Positions 15,161 through 22,318 of a DNA stretch of 50,460 nucleotides are shown piece by piece. Origin of the DNA: a virus. The notes beneath the pieces are model-generated. The model ran no database searches, was not told the origin of the DNA, and was given only the letters and a program-made list of their open reading frames with translations. The stretch's first letter is position 1. Every line of letters starts with the position of its first letter. The position numbers and the translations under genes are program-made. The stretch lies in IMG/VR virus record IMGVR_UViG_3300035701_000048, positions 1 to 50,460 of that record. The stretch is one strand, 5' to 3'.

Positions 15161-16059
15161 TGAAACGATTAAATTTAGTGGGTAATAAGTATGGAAGACT
15201 GACTGTTTTGGGGTTTGCTTATGTAAAGCAAGGCAACGCTTGTTGGTATTGTAGATGTGAATGTGGTAATGAGATTATAGCTTTGGGATGTAATTTACGT
15301 TCTGGAAATACGACTAGTTGTAGTTGTTATAATAAAGAAATAGCCAATAAATCACGTAGATTGGATTTAGTTGGGCAAAGATTTGGTAGGTTGATGGTAA
15401 TAAGTAGATGTAAGCACGAAAGCCGACTTGGAAAATTTATTTGTAAATGTGATTGTGGTAATATAGTGCATGTGTCTATTGATCACTTACGTGCTGGTCA
15501 TACTAAAAGTTGTGGCTGCTATAATAAAGAGGTTGCTAGTGCTAGAGTTAAATCAAATCTCATAGGTATAAGATTTAATAGGTTGTTGGTTATAGCTGAA
15601 CATGGAAAAAACAAATATGGTATGATTAGATGGCTGTGTTTATGTGATTGTGGATCAGAGGTGGTTGTTGCTACTAATAATTTGACTGGTGGGCATACTG
15701 GAAGCTGTGGGTGTTATATGCGAGACCGAGCTTCAGAAGCTAATTCCGGTGCTAATGGCCCACATTGGAAAGGAGGCATTTCTTGTAATCCTTATTGTGC
15801 TGTTTGGAGAGACGAAGAATATAAAACTGATATCAAAATAAGAGATGGAAACACATGTCAAAATCCAAATTGTACGAAAACACACAATAAATTAGTTGTG
15901 CATCACATTGATTATAACAAAATGGATTGTAGCCCTGGTAATTTGATTACTTTATGTGTTTCTTGTAATATTAAAGCCAATACAAATAGGCTTGCATGGA
16001 AAGATTTTTATAAATCTGTGCTTAATAGTAGAGAAATTAAAAATGTCAATCATAACTAG
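15160..16059 (+). CDS. HNH homing endonuclease with three zinc-binding repeats
   Basis: The 299-aa protein has three tandem units (about 6-60, 70-124 and 134-189). Each has the pattern L-[VI]-G-x-[RK]-[FY]-x-R-L, then C-x-C-x-C-G and a closing S-C-x-C-Y. These repeats bind zinc and DNA in many phage homing enzymes. The HNH nuclease follows: C233 and C238, H248-H249, N261, C266 and C269. It cuts DNA to promote its own spread. The start overlaps the upstream TGA, and the end runs 17 bases into the next gene, so it is inserted exactly between two neck genes. No intron is visible. Confidence 0.92.
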   Translation: MKRLNLVGNKYGRLTVLGFAYVKQGNACWYCRCECGNEIIALGCNLRSGNTTSCSCYNKEIANKSRRLDLVGQRFGRLMVISRCKHESRLGKFICKCDCGNIVHVSIDHLRAGHTKSCGCYNKEVASARVKSNLIGIRFNRLLVIAEHGKNKYGMIRWLCLCDCGSEVVVATNNLTGGHTGSCGCYMRDRASEANSGANGPHWKGGISCNPYCAVWRDEEYKTDIKIRDGNTCQNPNCTKTHNKLVVHHIDYNKMDCSPGNLITLCVSCNIKANTNRLAWKDFYKSVLNSREIKNVNHN

Positions 16060-16498
16060 TGGTTGGGGCAGTAGCACCATAGGAACATGGGGTTGGGGTG
16101 CTGGTGAAGTTCTTTACATACCTATATTAATAGCTGAGTATTTAGAACATTATGCTTATTCATGTGTTTTAAGACGTAGTTACGCTGAAATAATAGATAG
16201 AGAGACCGGAACTCCTTTATTTAGAATTCCTTTAGATCCAATTCCAGAAAGAGAGAAAGAAACTATTTTAGAGCGGATAGTTTTTGGTCCGCTAACTAGT
16301 AGAAGAAATGTTGATTATATTATGTCCAGAGATTATGTTGATCTTGTATCTAGGGACAGAGGCGATGTTCTTTTAAGAGTTAGGATAGATGAAATGCCGG
16401 ATAGGATAGCACTAGAATTATTAGAAAGGGTAGCCACGACTGTGGTAGTTAGAAGCCCTGGTTGGCCAGAAGAAGCCGGCGAAATTTGCGAGGAGTAA
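16043..16498 (+). CDS. Hypothetical neck protein with Gly/Trp-rich N-terminus
   Basis: I place the start at the ATG at 16043, giving 151 residues. A longer frame from 15956 would lie inside the nuclease gene and read implausibly. The protein begins I-T-S-G-W-G-S-S-T-I-G-T-W-G-W-G-A-G, a short Gly/Trp-rich element I associate with phage virion proteins. Charged helices and repeated R-D/R-I-P-L-D stretches follow. The Shine-Dalgarno site is weak, perhaps because the nuclease insertion replaced the original leader. Function unknown; a neck or head-closure role fits the place. Confidence 0.7.
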   Translation: MSIITSGWGSSTIGTWGWGAGEVLYIPILIAEYLEHYAYSCVLRRSYAEIIDRETGTPLFRIPLDPIPEREKETILERIVFGPLTSRRNVDYIMSRDYVDLVSRDRGDVLLRVRIDEMPDRIALELLERVATTVVVRSPGWPEEAGEICEE

Positions 16499-16499
16499 A

Positions 16500-17033
16500 A
16501 TGGCAACTAAAAGACGTACCTTGACGAAAGAACGTTTTGCTAAAACCTGGAAAAAACTAGAACATGATCTAGGACAGCAAATTTTACTTTATTTATCTGA
16601 TACAGAAGCTGAATGTACAAATTGTTATTATGATAAAGTTAATAGAAAAAGCAGTGGAATTTGTAAAGTTGGTTTAGGTAACCCAAATTATTTTACAGTA
16701 GGTAGATGCCCGGTTTGTAGGGGTAAAGGGGTTTTAACTACTTCGCGAAGAAAATGCATAGACGCTTTAGTTATTTGGAATCCCAGAAGTGGTGGAGCAG
16801 CTAATAATATGGCTTTTAATGAAGCTGGTTATGAAGGGGCCACAAAGGTTCAAATAAAAACAGACATTTGTTATTTAGAATTGATTAAAGGTTCTAAATA
16901 CATAGTAGTAGATGGGGTCAGATGTAAATTATCTAACCCACCGATAATACGTGGTCTTGGAGATAACCATCTGTTAGTCGCTGATTTTTTTACTGAAAAT
17001 AAATTGAACCCAAATAGCGGTGAGACAGTATAG
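16500..17033 (+). CDS. Zinc-finger neck/head-closure candidate
   Basis: The 177-aa protein has a zinc-binding region with C-T-N-C-Y-Y-D near residues 39-45 and C-P-V-C-R-G-K-G near 69-76, with another Cys between them. The second half is strand-rich (V-Q-I-K-T-D-I-C-Y, I-V-V-D-G-V-R-C-K-L) as in head-closure proteins that cap the connector. The finger motif and the place, after the adaptor and before the tail terminator, suggest a neck component. GAGGAG precedes the ATG. The TAG overlaps the next GTG (TAGTG). Confidence 0.72.
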   Translation: MATKRRTLTKERFAKTWKKLEHDLGQQILLYLSDTEAECTNCYYDKVNRKSSGICKVGLGNPNYFTVGRCPVCRGKGVLTTSRRKCIDALVIWNPRSGGAANNMAFNEAGYEGATKVQIKTDICYLELIKGSKYIVVDGVRCKLSNPPIIRGLGDNHLLVADFFTENKLNPNSGETV

Positions 17034-17584
17034 TGGCTATTCAAACACGAATACTTGAAGACATAGTTAGTAAAGAAATTGATACTTTAGTAACTAAACT
17101 ATTGAAAAAATTCGACGAAGAAATAATTGACAAAGAAGACCCGGATGATCCTGCTAGACCTTCTATTTGTCGAGATGAATTCGAAAAATTTCTTAAAAAC
17201 AATGTTCGAGAAAACATAAAAATAACGAGTGATTTAATAGAAATAGGCGTAGGAGACGCAAATAAGCTAGGATTTTCACAAGAATTAGATGAAGATACTA
17301 CAGATTGTATCAAAATAATAGGAACCATTATTCAAGGAATTAGTGGGAATTACATTTTAGTTACTAGTGAAATGACTGGTGGTCCAGAAGGGCGTTTTGG
17401 TAAAGCTTTTATAATGCCATTAGAAGAATATAGACGAGAAGCTCCCATAAAAGGGTGGCCTATAAATAAGTCGATTTGGCAATTTTCTAATTTTTCTGGA
17501 ATTCCAGACTTTTTTACTAAATTGGATTTGAGTGAGTTGGTAAGCAATATAACGCGCCGAATAAGCGAGGCGATTAAACGATGA
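17033..17584 (+). CDS. Hypothetical tail-completion/neck protein
   Basis: The 183-aa protein starts with a GTG overlapping the preceding TAG. It has an acidic helical N-terminal part (E-I-D-T-L-V-T-K-L-L-K-K-F-D). A beta section follows with I-K-I-I-G-T-I-I-Q-G-I-S-G-N-Y, V-T-S-E-M-T-G-G-P-E-G-R-F-G and a basic C-terminal helix. It resembles the generic size and order of tail-completion proteins encoded before the tail terminator, but I recognise no specific family. It overlaps the next gene by four bases. Confidence 0.68.
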   Translation: MAIQTRILEDIVSKEIDTLVTKLLKKFDEEIIDKEDPDDPARPSICRDEFEKFLKNNVRENIKITSDLIEIGVGDANKLGFSQELDEDTTDCIKIIGTIIQGISGNYILVTSEMTGGPEGRFGKAFIMPLEEYRREAPIKGWPINKSIWQFSNFSGIPDFFTKLDLSELVSNITRRISEAIKR

Positions 17585-18384
17585 AGCAGTTGCGCAAAGA
17601 AGACCTGTCATTCCATCACTATTTACGGTTCAATGTTCTAAATGAATATATTGAAGAGGACACCGCGGTGCCTCTAGTTTATAGCGCAACTTTATCTACA
17701 GCTGGTTCTAATGTTTATGAAGCGCAGTCTACCAGGTCTCCTTCCCCGACCAGTTTAGGGCGTGGATGGGTTTATATGGATGCTTATGGGGACACCACAG
17801 AACAGACTACAATGGTGACGGTTTATGATGCAAGTAGTGCAGTAATTAGTGGTACTGATTATTTGATAGACTACATAGATGGTCGTATTGTTACTTCGGG
17901 AGTTGTGGTTCCAGCCAAAGTAACGTATAAATATTTCTATGTCTCCTTAGTAAACGATTGGGAAGACGTTCATGTAGCTGATGTGCCTGTTATTTCAGTT
18001 CTTTTCGACGATTACGAGAAACAAGGATTCCAATTAGGTGGGGGACAGTATATTCCGCGAAGATGCCATTTACAAATTTTTGCGTCAGATCAGGCAGAAC
18101 GAGATGATTTACTTGAAATGGTATTTGACGGGCTTCATCAAAAATGTTGCCCAAACCAAAACTGGACTCATGGAACGATAATCGATTGGAATGGAACTTT
18201 TAACGAAGATTATACTTATGAATTGGTTCAATATAGAAGTAGCTTACATTTCGAAAATATGAAAGGTCGAATAATCTATCCACCTTTATTAAGGATGACA
18301 ACTTCTGATTATACGATGTTAAGTGATCTAAATAGATATAGAGCACGAATAGATTTTGATTTGTATCATTATAAGGAATATTAA
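17581..18384 (+). CDS. Tail terminator-like protein
   Basis: The 267-aa protein overlaps the previous gene by ATGA and is the last gene before the major tail protein. Residues about 40-130 form a beta-rich insert. The following segment P-V-I-S-V-L-F-D-D-Y-E-K-Q-G-F-Q-L-G-G-G, with I-P-R-R-C-H-L-Q-I-F-A and D-Q-A-E-R-D-D-L-L-E-M, is typical of proteins that cap the tail tube end: two strands, then a helix. It is longer than usual for a tail terminator because of the insert. The assignment relies on pattern and gene order. Confidence 0.65.
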   Translation: MKQLRKEDLSFHHYLRFNVLNEYIEEDTAVPLVYSATLSTAGSNVYEAQSTRSPSPTSLGRGWVYMDAYGDTTEQTTMVTVYDASSAVISGTDYLIDYIDGRIVTSGVVVPAKVTYKYFYVSLVNDWEDVHVADVPVISVLFDDYEKQGFQLGGGQYIPRRCHLQIFASDQAERDDLLEMVFDGLHQKCCPNQNWTHGTIIDWNGTFNEDYTYELVQYRSSLHFENMKGRIIYPPLLRMTTSDYTMLSDLNRYRARIDFDLYHYKEY

Positions 18385-18527
18385 TGCCTCATTCCAAGCT
18401 TAGAGCTTGGAGGATAGGAAAAGGTAAGTTAGGGACGCAGATAAGCCTCGATCTGTAGACCGACTTTAGTTTTATCATTTTTACCAACCTCGGACTACTA
18501 AAATTAATGTAGGAGGAATACGCTGTT
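18385..18527 (+). promoter_or_regulatory. 143-base structured leader before the major tail gene
   Basis: This gap holds a perfect 7-bp hairpin, CCAAGCT (18394-18400) with AGCTTGG (18404-18410). It also holds a smaller stem CAGAT (18438-18442) with ATCTG (18451-18455) and a possible enclosing pair GGTAA (18423-18427) with TTACC (18481-18485). A GTAGGAGG site precedes the tail gene ATG. There is no clear T tract after the first hairpin. It is the longest non-coding gap in the window and may be a stabilising or regulatory 5' leader of an abundant mRNA. Confidence 0.5.
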
Positions 18528-20114
18528 ATGGCTAGAAATCGAATCATTTATGGTTCACAAAGTGTATGGTGTAATGGAGAAATTTTGTACAGAGTGCAAA
18601 CTCTGGGCAGCACCACCACTTTTACCTCCGCTGATATCTTTGAACTAGGCCATCTAGATATCATTGACGTTGTTGATGACGTTCCCGCTGTTGCGGTAAC
18701 TGTGAACACCAACGCGTGGGGTGATGTAAAAACTATGGCCATTCTAGCTCAAGTTAAGCCTGCGAAGCTAGCGATGATCGCTACTGCTGCCGATAATAAT
18801 GCTAACTTAGTTGTGGTTTCTGGTAGTGCTTTGACAGAAACCGCTACTTATTTGCACGGTGTTTGTCTTGCGGACTTCGCTATTGTTTGCGGAAACTTGG
18901 CTGGAATTACTCTTTGGGCTCCTGTCCAATCAGAGTGTGATCTTGGAACACTGGCTACTGATATAGACCAGACACTGTTTATGGACGAAGTGTTCATGAA
19001 TAGACTTGAGATGGGTTTCACAACCGGTGCCAATGCCACTGAGAACTATGCAGGAGAAACTGACCAGAAGATGTGGTTACTTAATGCTGGGAAGTTTGTT
19101 AACTGGGAAGAAATTGCTTACACAACTATCACTGGAGCTGGTGGCATTCCTATTGCTTCCGGTGTAACCATCGCTACTATGAGTGACAACACTTATGCAT
19201 TTTTGAGAAGCGATGCTAATGGTGCCAGAGCTGTTACTTGGTATGACGCTGATCAAGACGAAATGATTAATGTTGCAGTAGTTTCAGGAACTGTTGCTAC
19301 TACCACTACTTTCGTCTACAATGAAATAACCAAGAAATTACTAAAACCTACAGGCACCTCTTATGCCTCTGGTGACAAATTATTTGTTGTTTATGCTGCT
19401 GATGGGTATACTACTACGCCAACTAATAATGTGTATTTTACCGAACTGGACAGCACCTATCGTCCAGACACTATTGGTGCTATTAGACAAGGTCAAGTGG
19501 AAATTTATATTGTTGGCAACAACGATGTCTCTTATGCTAATGCATGGAGATTGACTGGTTGCACAATCACATCCGACATGACTCGTACCCCATTGGCTGA
19601 ATTAGGACACTTAGGCCCCTATGACAGACCTATGACAATGCCTGTTCCTATTACTATCACCATCGATACAACCGCTGGCGATTTGGAACATTGGGCGCGG
19701 TTTGCTAATAGATATGCGTCTTATGCGGCCGATACAATGGTAGAAATAGATTTGGCTGATCTTATGGCATCTGATGACATGAGTTTAATTGTCAAGGTGT
19801 TTGCTCAGACTGACGAAGAAGCTAATGGAACTGCTGCTAGTCGAAAGCTTGCGGTAGGTTCTGATCTTATTGGTCAACAGTATTTCAATGATGGCACCGC
19901 TGCTAATTATGCTGCTGCTAATGAGCGTGAGTATGCTTTGAAAACCATTATTGTTGAGCATCTTAAGATGACAAACGAAGCCTACACATTGAATATGGGC
20001 GCTAACGCTACTCAAACATTCAGCTTTCGTTCAACCAACGATCTGTATGTAGTAAAGGGTGATGTGTCTATCGCTAATATTACTGGCGCTTTTAGAGTTA
20101 GAAGAAACGGCTAA
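18528..20114 (+). CDS. Major tail (tube) protein
   Basis: The 528-aa protein opens with N-R-I-I-Y-G-S-Q-S-V-W-C-N-G and then T-T-F-T-S-A-D-I-F-E-L-G-H-L-D, a strand-rich start seen in phage tail tube proteins. An internal E-L-G-H-L-G echoes E-L-G-H-L-D at about residue 355, hinting at two related halves. High Ala, Thr, Val and Asn content and more C-ending codons than its neighbours suit a highly expressed structural protein. It is followed by two chaperones and the tape measure, the normal tail order. Its size could also fit a sheath, but no separate tube gene is present, so tube is preferred. Confidence 0.78.
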   Translation: MARNRIIYGSQSVWCNGEILYRVQTLGSTTTFTSADIFELGHLDIIDVVDDVPAVAVTVNTNAWGDVKTMAILAQVKPAKLAMIATAADNNANLVVVSGSALTETATYLHGVCLADFAIVCGNLAGITLWAPVQSECDLGTLATDIDQTLFMDEVFMNRLEMGFTTGANATENYAGETDQKMWLLNAGKFVNWEEIAYTTITGAGGIPIASGVTIATMSDNTYAFLRSDANGARAVTWYDADQDEMINVAVVSGTVATTTTFVYNEITKKLLKPTGTSYASGDKLFVVYAADGYTTTPTNNVYFTELDSTYRPDTIGAIRQGQVEIYIVGNNDVSYANAWRLTGCTITSDMTRTPLAELGHLGPYDRPMTMPVPITITIDTTAGDLEHWARFANRYASYAADTMVEIDLADLMASDDMSLIVKVFAQTDEEANGTAASRKLAVGSDLIGQQYFNDGTAANYAAANEREYALKTIIVEHLKMTNEAYTLNMGANATQTFSFRSTNDLYVVKGDVSIANITGAFRVRRNG

Positions 20115-20136
20115 TTTAGTCGTTTAGGAAATATGG

Positions 20137-20158
20137 GTGGGGAGAGAGATCTCCCCAC
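20137..20158 (+). terminator. Strong hairpin after the major tail gene
   Basis: GTGGGGAGA (20137-20145) and TCTCCCCAC (20150-20158) form a perfect 9-bp stem capped by GAGA, a GNRA tetraloop. TTATA follows rather than a full T run, so termination may be partial, or the hairpin may protect the upstream mRNA end. It would reduce tail chaperone and tape-measure expression relative to tube protein. Confidence 0.65.
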
Positions 20159-20190
20159 TTATACCAAATGATTATAGGAAGGAGTTTAGT

Positions 20191-20454
20191 ATGCAAATAG
20201 AAAAGGTAGATAAACATAAGGAAAAATTAATAAAATCAGTGACCGCAGAAGTAACAGATCTTTTTGAAAAGATTTTGGACTACGGAGAAGTGGCGGTCTC
20301 GAATTCTGAACAGTTTAAAAAATTTCGATCGAAAGTCCTACGATTTGGTAATAATTGTATTAGAAACATTGCTAAGGAAATCAATACACGATATGATATT
20401 AAATATGAGGCGCCGGGTGAGACTATAATAGAATTCTCAAGGCCGGTAAAATAA
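20191..20454 (+). CDS. Hypothetical 87-aa helical protein
   Basis: The start at ATG 20191 is chosen because GGAAGGAG (20177-20184) lies six bases upstream. A longer frame would run through the hairpin at 20137. The protein is basic and almost wholly helical (K-H-K-E-K-L-I-K-S-V, F-K-K-F-R-S-K-V-L-R-F). It ends in a short strand-like piece E-T-I-I-E-F-S-R-P-V-K. Not recognised. Position between tube and chaperone genes suggests a small tail assembly factor. Confidence 0.72.
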   Translation: MQIEKVDKHKEKLIKSVTAEVTDLFEKILDYGEVAVSNSEQFKKFRSKVLRFGNNCIRNIAKEINTRYDIKYEAPGETIIEFSRPVK

Positions 20455-20467
20455 GGAGGAAAAGGAA

Positions 20468-21220
20468 ATGGCTGAAATAACTAAGATTGTTGAAGGACGA
20501 AGAGAATTTAAGGATCCGGTTTCCGGAAAATCCTACTTTGTAGCTCCCCCAACCGCGGACGATATAAGAGGAGCTGATTGGCAGTATAGTAAAACCTATA
20601 CTAAATGTTTGATTGAGGGCATTACTACTGCTGCTGAAATGATGGACATTCTACTTAGGAGGGGTGTTGTTGGGACAGAATTTGAACAGCGACAGAAAGA
20701 ATTAACTGATTACTTGTCTAAAAAAGTAGAAGAGTTAAGATTCGCAGAAAGTATTGATCAGAAGCAAGAATCTGCTATGGCTGTTGCAAACGCAAGGTCT
20801 GAATTGTTTAGTTGGAATCAACGATTAAATGGACCAATGGCTAATACGTGCGAACAAATGGCGGATGATGCCAGACTTGAATTTCTTACGGCGTCTATAA
20901 TTCAGGATACCGAAGGAAAGCGTGTTTGGGATGCTTATTCGGATTTTCTCACCGAAAAAAATCAAAGACTTACTATGAGAGCTCGTTTTGAAGTTATGCT
21001 ATTTTTACAAGGTTTGGAGTCTGATTTTCTAGAGAGAACTCCTGAAGCCATGGCAATTAAAGAAGTAGAAGCTGAGATTCAAAAAAGAGCTACTGACATA
21101 CTAGATAACATAAAGAAAGAGATGGACCAAAAGACATTGGAGACGGAAGCACTTGCTGTATCTGAACCAGCGTCAGAAGCAACTCCTAAAAAACGCAGAT
21201 CTAAGAAAGCTGCGGAGTAA
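20468..21220 (+). CDS. Tail assembly chaperone 1
   Basis: The 250-aa helical protein follows AAGGAGG. Residues about 135-200 (R-L-E-F-L-T-A-S-I-I-Q-D, V-W-D-A-Y-S-D-F-L, then R-A-R-F-E-V-M-L-F-L-Q-G-L) match the corresponding part of the next gene, so the two are paralogues. The tail is Lys/Arg/Ala-rich. Phage tail chaperones coat the tape measure before tube polymerisation, and they lie directly between tube and tape-measure genes as here. The next gene begins three bases after the stop in the same frame, so no frameshift joins them. Confidence 0.72.
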   Translation: MAEITKIVEGRREFKDPVSGKSYFVAPPTADDIRGADWQYSKTYTKCLIEGITTAAEMMDILLRRGVVGTEFEQRQKELTDYLSKKVEELRFAESIDQKQESAMAVANARSELFSWNQRLNGPMANTCEQMADDARLEFLTASIIQDTEGKRVWDAYSDFLTEKNQRLTMRARFEVMLFLQGLESDFLERTPEAMAIKEVEAEIQKRATDILDNIKKEMDQKTLETEALAVSEPASEATPKKRRSKKAAE

Positions 21221-21223
21221 TTT

Positions 21224-22243
21224 ATGGAATTGACGTTTGAAGATGTTGAAAGATACTTAGAGCAAATTTTCACTCAAAGTAAAATTCTAGAGGTGAGTCC
21301 ACAAACTCTTATTTTTAAATTTCCTGGTATATCTGTTAGAGCGAAAGCCAAATATATTTATGATCAGGAATACAAAAGGTCTTTGGAAGAAGGTCTTTTA
21401 TCCACCGAAGATATGAAAAAAGTTTTAGAAACTCGTAATTTAATTACGGCGGAAGATAAACAGACTTTAGTATCTCTTAAGAATAAATTAGCTGCGCAAA
21501 AAATTCTTTTAGCTAAGACAACTAAAGTTAAAGCTAATCAAGAGCGCATTAAAAACATTATTCATGATTTGGAAGATCAGATAAGAAGAATAGAATTGAA
21601 AGAACGCAGCAAGCTTTCGATGACCGCAGAAAATAAGGCAGAAGAATCTAAATTATTATTTCTTTGTTGGGCTTGCACTTTTGAGTTTTATAGTGATCAT
21701 TTACTCTGGACAGAATTTGATCTTTTCTTGCAAGAACGTGATATTGAATTTAGACTTAGGGTTATGTCTGAATTTATGCTTTTTTATAGTGGTATTTCGA
21801 CATCCATTGTTAGAACGATAGCGAGAAGTGGATTGTGGAGAATTAGATATGTGACGAGTTTAAAAACGTCGGAGCCCCTTTTTGGGGTTCCGACTTCTGA
21901 ATACACAAATGATATGCTGAATTTGGCTTACTGGTCGCACTATTATCAGAATATTTATGAGATGCTTCCTGATAGTCAGCCACCAGAACATATTATTGAA
22001 GATGATGACGCATTAGATGCTTACATGCACGATTATTATGAAGAACAAAAGCGGGATAATGTTTCTAGAAGATCTCGCAAATCTCCTGGACGTATGATTT
22101 CAGCCTTTGATGCCCAGGAAGTAATTGTGACTAGAAGTAACGAATTGTATGAAGATATAGAGTATGATAAGCCGAAAGAAGCACAAGCTATCAAGGACAG
22201 GGTTCTAATTAAAAAGAAAGCGGGCGGGCGTTCCAGTCGTTAA
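21224..22243 (+). CDS. Tail assembly chaperone 2 with candidate frameshift site
   Basis: The 339-aa protein shares with chaperone 1 the pattern L-L-F-L-C-W-A-C, L-W-T-E-F-D-L-F-L-Q-E-R-D and F-R-L-R-V-M-S-E-F-M-L-F-Y-S-G. It has a coiled-coil stretch near residues 85-140. A distinct C-terminal part follows (L-W-R-I-R-Y-V-T-S-L-K, then L-A-Y-W-S-H-Y-Y-Q-N-I-Y-E-M-L) with a basic end. Exactly at the border, codons AGT TTA AAA form the slippery heptamer T TTA AAA (21859-21865), followed by an 11-bp hairpin (21868-21894). A -1 shift would end at TGA 21898-21900 and give a 225-residue short form. The chaperone role comes from order and homology to its neighbour. Confidence 0.72.
   Translation: MELTFEDVERYLEQIFTQSKILEVSPQTLIFKFPGISVRAKAKYIYDQEYKRSLEEGLLSTEDMKKVLETRNLITAEDKQTLVSLKNKLAAQKILLAKTTKVKANQERIKNIIHDLEDQIRRIELKERSKLSMTAENKAEESKLLFLCWACTFEFYSDHLLWTEFDLFLQERDIEFRLRVMSEFMLFYSGISTSIVRTIARSGLWRIRYVTSLKTSEPLFGVPTSEYTNDMLNLAYWSHYYQNIYEMLPDSQPPEHIIEDDDALDAYMHDYYEEQKRDNVSRRSRKSPGRMISAFDAQEVIVTRSNELYEDIEYDKPKEAQAIKDRVLIKKKAGGRSSR
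21859..21894 (+). promoter_or_regulatory. Candidate -1 programmed frameshift signal
   Basis: TTTAAAA at 21859-21865 is in the phase T TTA AAA of the chaperone frame. GTCGGAGCCCC (21868-21878) pairs with GGGGTTCCGAC (21884-21894), with one G-U pair, around TTTTT. The two-base spacer is short, but opening three or four basal pairs gives the usual 5-6 bases and still leaves a strong stem. The shifted frame ends after 11 codons. Confidence 0.55.
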
Positions 22244-22304
22244 TCCCACCTAAATTGGCAAGGAAAGGTCTTCTAATTTTATTGCTTGAGCTATTCACCA
22301 TTTT

Positions 22305-22310
22305 GGGAGG
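22305..22310 (+). promoter_or_regulatory. Ribosome binding site fixing the tape-measure TTG start
   Basis: GGGAGG lies eight bases before the TTG at 22319. The in-frame TTG at 22286 has no such site, so 22319 is the better start. Confidence 0.7.
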
Positions 22311-22318
22311 ACTTTAGC

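Noticed and set aside
15956-16042. 29-codon upstream extension of the gene starting at 16043
   Set aside because: It lies wholly within the HNH coding region, its start has no ribosome site, and the sequence is unlike the rest of the protein.
21188-21194. AAAAAAC as a possible frameshift site joining the two tail chaperones
   Set aside because: The codon phase is CCT AAA AAA CGC, which does not fit the slippery pattern; the next gene is in the same frame, and the shifted frame ends within 15 codons.
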